DNA of 64,000 nucleotides from assembly GCF_049331405.1 (NCBI RefSeq), contig NZ_CP186274.1:2356001-2420000 (forward strand). The letters are read 5' to 3'. The translations under genes and the position numbers were made by a program. The notes under the pieces are model-generated. The model was given only the letters and a program-made list of their open reading frames with translations. It was not told the origin of the DNA and did not search any database. This DNA comes from PoT sp049331405 (lineage in GTDB: Bacteria; Planctomycetota; Planctomycetia; Isosphaerales; Isosphaeraceae). Below are positions 61,019-64,000 of the stretch, piece after piece (the stretch's first letter is position 1; every line of letters begins with the position of its first letter).

Positions 61019-63700
61019 TCAGGAGTTTCCTGCGATCTTCAGCGGCGTGGCGGCGGCAGGTTGGTTCCCGTTGTGAATTGCGCGGATTCTCTGCAGGAGA
61101 CTCCTGGTGTCCTCGATGTCCCGGGCCAATTCTGCCGGATCGGGAACGGGGCGATCTTTGCCCGCCGCCTCATCATGGGCGCCGGTGACGTCGCTGCAAC
61201 GGTCGAACAGCCTCCGAATCTCGTCATACTCCTGCTGTCCGAACGCCACGACCTTCGCCAGGGATTTGAGATCTATATAATCACGGTACCTGAAGACTAC
61301 GTTCGCAAGGGCCTCCCTCTCTACGATGCGTTCAACGGTAGCCCTGAGCAAGCTGTATGCCTCCCTCATGCCGGCGGCGTTGGCTTCGCTCGGTATCGGC
61401 TCCCATTTTTTGGCCAATTCGGACTTGAGCTTCCCAAGTTTATCGAGCCTGTCCTGCGGGCTCTTCATGTCCCACGGCAGGCCTTCGCAGCAGCTACCGG
61501 GCCTGCCGCCATTCCATTCGATATGCCTGCATTCACAGGGGATTTTTAGCCTCTTGGCGAGCGATACGATGTCGTTGAGGAAGACGGTATCGTGTGTAAA
61601 TACGATCACCTGACGCAGCTGGGCCTCCGAGACCAACCGTCTGGCGATCCTCTCCCGGTGCCGGTGATCCACCGAGGAAACCGGGTCGTCGAAGACAAGG
61701 GCCGAGGCATGCGTGGCCTGCGAAAGCTCGGCGAGGAATATCGCCAGGGCGATGCATCGCTGCTCGCCTTCACTGGCGATATCGCGGAGCCTTGGCATTT
61801 TCGATTCGGCGAGGCGAACGCCAAAATTGCTGTGGCCCTTCCGGCCAGAGATGTCGTTCATGGCGAGCGACAGCGTCCGCAAGCCGAGGCCGGACACCTC
61901 CTCGGCGAACCGGGCGCGGAACGCTGTCGTCACGATCGCTGCGGTGAGTTCCGAATTCTTGTCGGTGATCGCCTTGGTCCTGGTATCGCTTTTGCACTTT
62001 TCCAGCGCCGCCCGCCGTTTCATGCGTGCCAGTTGTTCCTGCACCTCTTCCAGGTGATCGGAGAGCCAGGCGCGGCCGAGCAGCTCATCGCGTTCGCCGG
62101 ACATCTCCGCCAGTTCCGCCGGATCCTCGGCCGATTCCTCAACAGTCGCCCGCTCCTCCAACTTCCCGGCCAATGCGGCCAAGGCCAGCTTGGGAGGCGA
62201 GGGCAGGGGGGGAGGCGCGGCCCATTTTCGCGTCGCCAGGCTCGCATTAAGGGCGGACAGCCTCAGGTCATGGGCCGCCACGAAAGACTCGATCGCCTCC
62301 CTATCCGGCTGCCCCAACGGGGAAAGGTCCGCATCTATGGATGTCAATTCGCCCCTGAGCGAGAGCAACCTGGCGATCCGATTCTCGGCTTCGCGCAGCG
62401 CGATTGCCATCTCCTCCGCCTGTCGCAGGCTCCGATTTCTGCAATAGTCGTCGAAGGCGGCGAGGCGATCCAATGCCTGAGTAGCCATGGGCTGCTGGCA
62501 GAGCACGCATCTCGCCCCCTCCTCGGCGGGCGGATAGGCCTGACCAGCCGGCGCGTGATCCGCCGCAAAGGACCTGGCCGCGTCCCACAGGATGCGCCAG
62601 GCATCGCCACCGGTGCCGGGCAAGTAGCTCGCGTCGAACGCCCCGGACGTGAAAGCCTCCGCCGCTAGCGATGTCGCGGCCGCGGCTTCCAGCAAGGTGC
62701 GCAGGGCCAAGCACCGCTCGTCACCGAGGTCCCTTGCGGCGTCCTGCATCCGGGAGGCGAAATCGCGGATGCGACCTGCGGCGGCCCGCAGCGTCTTCGC
62801 ATGGTGCCTCGCGTCGGGGCGCAGTGCCTCATTTAATTGGACCAGCCTTGAATCGTCGTCGGCCCCCTTCCTGGCCAGGCCCTCCACGGCCGAAGGATCG
62901 GTAGTCGCCGCCAGGTTGGCGAGCAATCCGGGCACCTGCTTCCCGGGGACGGGCTTCCATGAGGCAAAGCAGGCGGATATCTGGGCGTCGAGCCGGCGGA
63001 TCTCATCGCCGATATTAGCGGCGATCGCGTCGGCGACACTCCCCAGCGTGGGCAAGATCTCGAGCCCGCGCGGGGTGAAGGAGGTAGGGCCATCCTCGTC
63101 GAGATAATGCCTCGCGGCTTGCGTGTCGAACACGAAAACATTCGCCAAATGCGCATCGGGATCAGCCCCGTCCAGCCATGTCACGGCTCGCTCGGCACCG
63201 TCGACGCGATAACGGATCGAGGCGGAGGCTTGGGAAGTACTCCCATCAAGTAAGGCGTTCGGACGGATCGCCGCGCGGCCCCCCCGCGTCTTGCAGGCAT
63301 TCTTGATGACGCGTGCGTATCCCGATTTACCGACGCCATTCTCGCCGTAGATGACGGTGATTCCGGGCCCCTCCCCGAATGACAGGCATTGGTCCGACGG
63401 GAGGCGGTTGACGTTCTCAAGCTTCTCGAGCGAGACCAAGGTCACGTCCGAAGTCGAGGCGGATGTGAGGGGGAGGTGGTCGGCCGATAGATGCTCGCAG
63501 GCCGGCGCAGATGCGCCTACCTCGTTGATCCCGTGCCTGGCCAAGCAGATCGCTTCGAGCTGCGTGATGTCGGCATGGGCGATCGCGCCGTTGACGATGA
63601 TCCGACGCAAGGCGTCCCGCTGCCAAGGCGGACGGGAGGAGGACCAATCGAGGATATGATGCAAAAGCGTTGCGTGATTAAGTATCTTAATCGTCGACAT
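61019..63700 (-). CDS. AAA_13/RloC-like ATPase, candidate defence protein
   Basis: 893 residues from ATG 63700 (MSTIKILNHATLL), preferred over the longer start at 63808 whose extra residues look random. SMC-like ATPase: Walker A ITVIYGENGVGKSGYARV, a long central region with a half zinc-hook CVLCQQPM (about residue 430), coiled coil, signature SEGEQRCIALAIFLAEL and Walker B SALVFDDPVSSVDHRHRERIA then VIFTHDTVF. The C-terminal part has LRATVERIVEREAL and, later, TGAHDEA. This is an R-x3-E then H pattern like the PrrC/RloC anticodon nuclease triad, but with wider spacing. Known relatives cut tRNA or DNA in phage defence. ATPase is secure; nuclease role is inference. Confidence 0.8.
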   Translation of the reverse strand: MSTIKILNHATLLHHILDWSSSRPPWQRDALRRIIVNGAIAHADITQLEAICLARHGINEVGASAPACEHLSADHLPLTSASTSDVTLVSLEKLENVNRLPSDQCLSFGEGPGITVIYGENGVGKSGYARVIKNACKTRGGRAAIRPNALLDGSTSQASASIRYRVDGAERAVTWLDGADPDAHLANVFVFDTQAARHYLDEDGPTSFTPRGLEILPTLGSVADAIAANIGDEIRRLDAQISACFASWKPVPGKQVPGLLANLAATTDPSAVEGLARKGADDDSRLVQLNEALRPDARHHAKTLRAAAGRIRDFASRMQDAARDLGDERCLALRTLLEAAAATSLAAEAFTSGAFDASYLPGTGGDAWRILWDAARSFAADHAPAGQAYPPAEEGARCVLCQQPMATQALDRLAAFDDYCRNRSLRQAEEMAIALREAENRIARLLSLRGELTSIDADLSPLGQPDREAIESFVAAHDLRLSALNASLATRKWAAPPPLPSPPKLALAALAGKLEERATVEESAEDPAELAEMSGERDELLGRAWLSDHLEEVQEQLARMKRRAALEKCKSDTRTKAITDKNSELTAAIVTTAFRARFAEEVSGLGLRTLSLAMNDISGRKGHSNFGVRLAESKMPRLRDIASEGEQRCIALAIFLAELSQATHASALVFDDPVSSVDHRHRERIARRLVSEAQLRQVIVFTHDTVFLNDIVSLAKRLKIPCECRHIEWNGGRPGSCCEGLPWDMKSPQDRLDKLGKLKSELAKKWEPIPSEANAAGMREAYSLLRATVERIVEREALANVVFRYRDYIDLKSLAKVVAFGQQEYDEIRRLFDRCSDVTGAHDEAAGKDRPVPDPAELARDIEDTRSLLQRIRAIHNGNQPAAATPLKIAGNS

Positions 63701-64000
63701 TCTCGCGATCTCGCGTATGCCCTCGGGGGCACCATGGCCTGGCCGTCGCGTCGGACTGTGGTCGAATCCATCCTTCGCTACGGGATACATCTCCTTGGAC
63801 GAGCACATCCTAGCGAATCAGCTCTACCTCGCAAGCTCATCTCATGGGGGCGGGGCCTAGCAACGATTTGGCTGCGGGCGAGGAGATTGGGAGATTGGGT
63901 CAGGAGGATCGAGCCAAGGTATCCCGAGGAAGATGACCACCGGTTCGAAGCCTCCACGGTTAATCATGGCACAAAGCCGATGGGGCGTACATTTGATCCT

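Noticed and set aside
1..64000. tRNA and rRNA genes
   Set aside because: I looked for the usual cloverleaf and rRNA core sequences by eye and saw none.

Overview
The window looks like a member of the Planctomycetota, probably the Isosphaeraceae. The main evidence is seven secreted DUF1559 pseudopilin-like proteins (N-terminal FTLIELLVVIAIIAVLIALL segment, C-terminal HPGGVN and DGHV boxes), a delta-60 repeat protein with the planctomycete LESLEGR leader, high GC, and few Shine-Dalgarno sites. A complete plasmid backbone (MobF relaxase, ParB-like and ParA proteins, RepA with iterons, methylase-helicase giant) lies in the middle, so this is a large plasmid or an integrated plasmid-like region.

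Region 1 (1-10350) is an accessory zone of defence and toxin-antitoxin genes and mobile elements. A large minus-strand gene encodes a nuclease-like N-terminus, TPRs, a GreA/B C-terminal domain and a PIN domain. It is cut by an IS1595-family element with an exact 8-bp target duplication, and the two halves rejoin in frame when the element is removed. Next come a FitAB-like pair coupled to a tyrosine recombinase, an AbrB-type VapBC pair, an intact IS630-family element, and fragments of IS5, IS66 and IS1182-like transposases.

Region 2 (10415-13849) is an AT-rich island: a GAF-containing histidine kinase, a receiver-only response regulator and a small beta-helix protein, probably one operon.

Region 3 (14040-35753) is the plasmid backbone. 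It holds the relaxase with a candidate oriT, small plasmid genes, a ParB-like protein, a second tyrosine recombinase bounded by perfect 23-bp inverted repeats, a frameshifted delta-60 repeat protein, a Phd/VapC pair, parA with a small partner preceded by repeated palindromes, repA, six iterons with an AT-rich DnaA-box origin, and a 1733-residue methylase-helicase.

Region 4 (35882-59147) is an envelope region. Seven DUF1559 genes occur, four of them preceded by a gene for a small secreted cysteine-rich protein I do not recognise, always with a 166-177 bp spacer. Two consecutive clusters (46943-52579 and 52889-59147) share the order Cys-rich protein, DUF1559, DJ-1/PfpI protein, class II-like cytochrome c, with a Tat-exported superoxide dismutase, a PepSY membrane protein, a redoxin and a secreted metallo-beta-lactamase-fold protein between. 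This suggests an exported redox or metal-handling system. Three other promoters, including that of a deoxyhypusine synthase-like gene, share a 13-3-13 dyad operator and form a small candidate regulon.

Region 5 (59148-64000) has a decayed recombinase, two small proteins and a RloC/AAA_13-type ATPase that may be a second defence gene.
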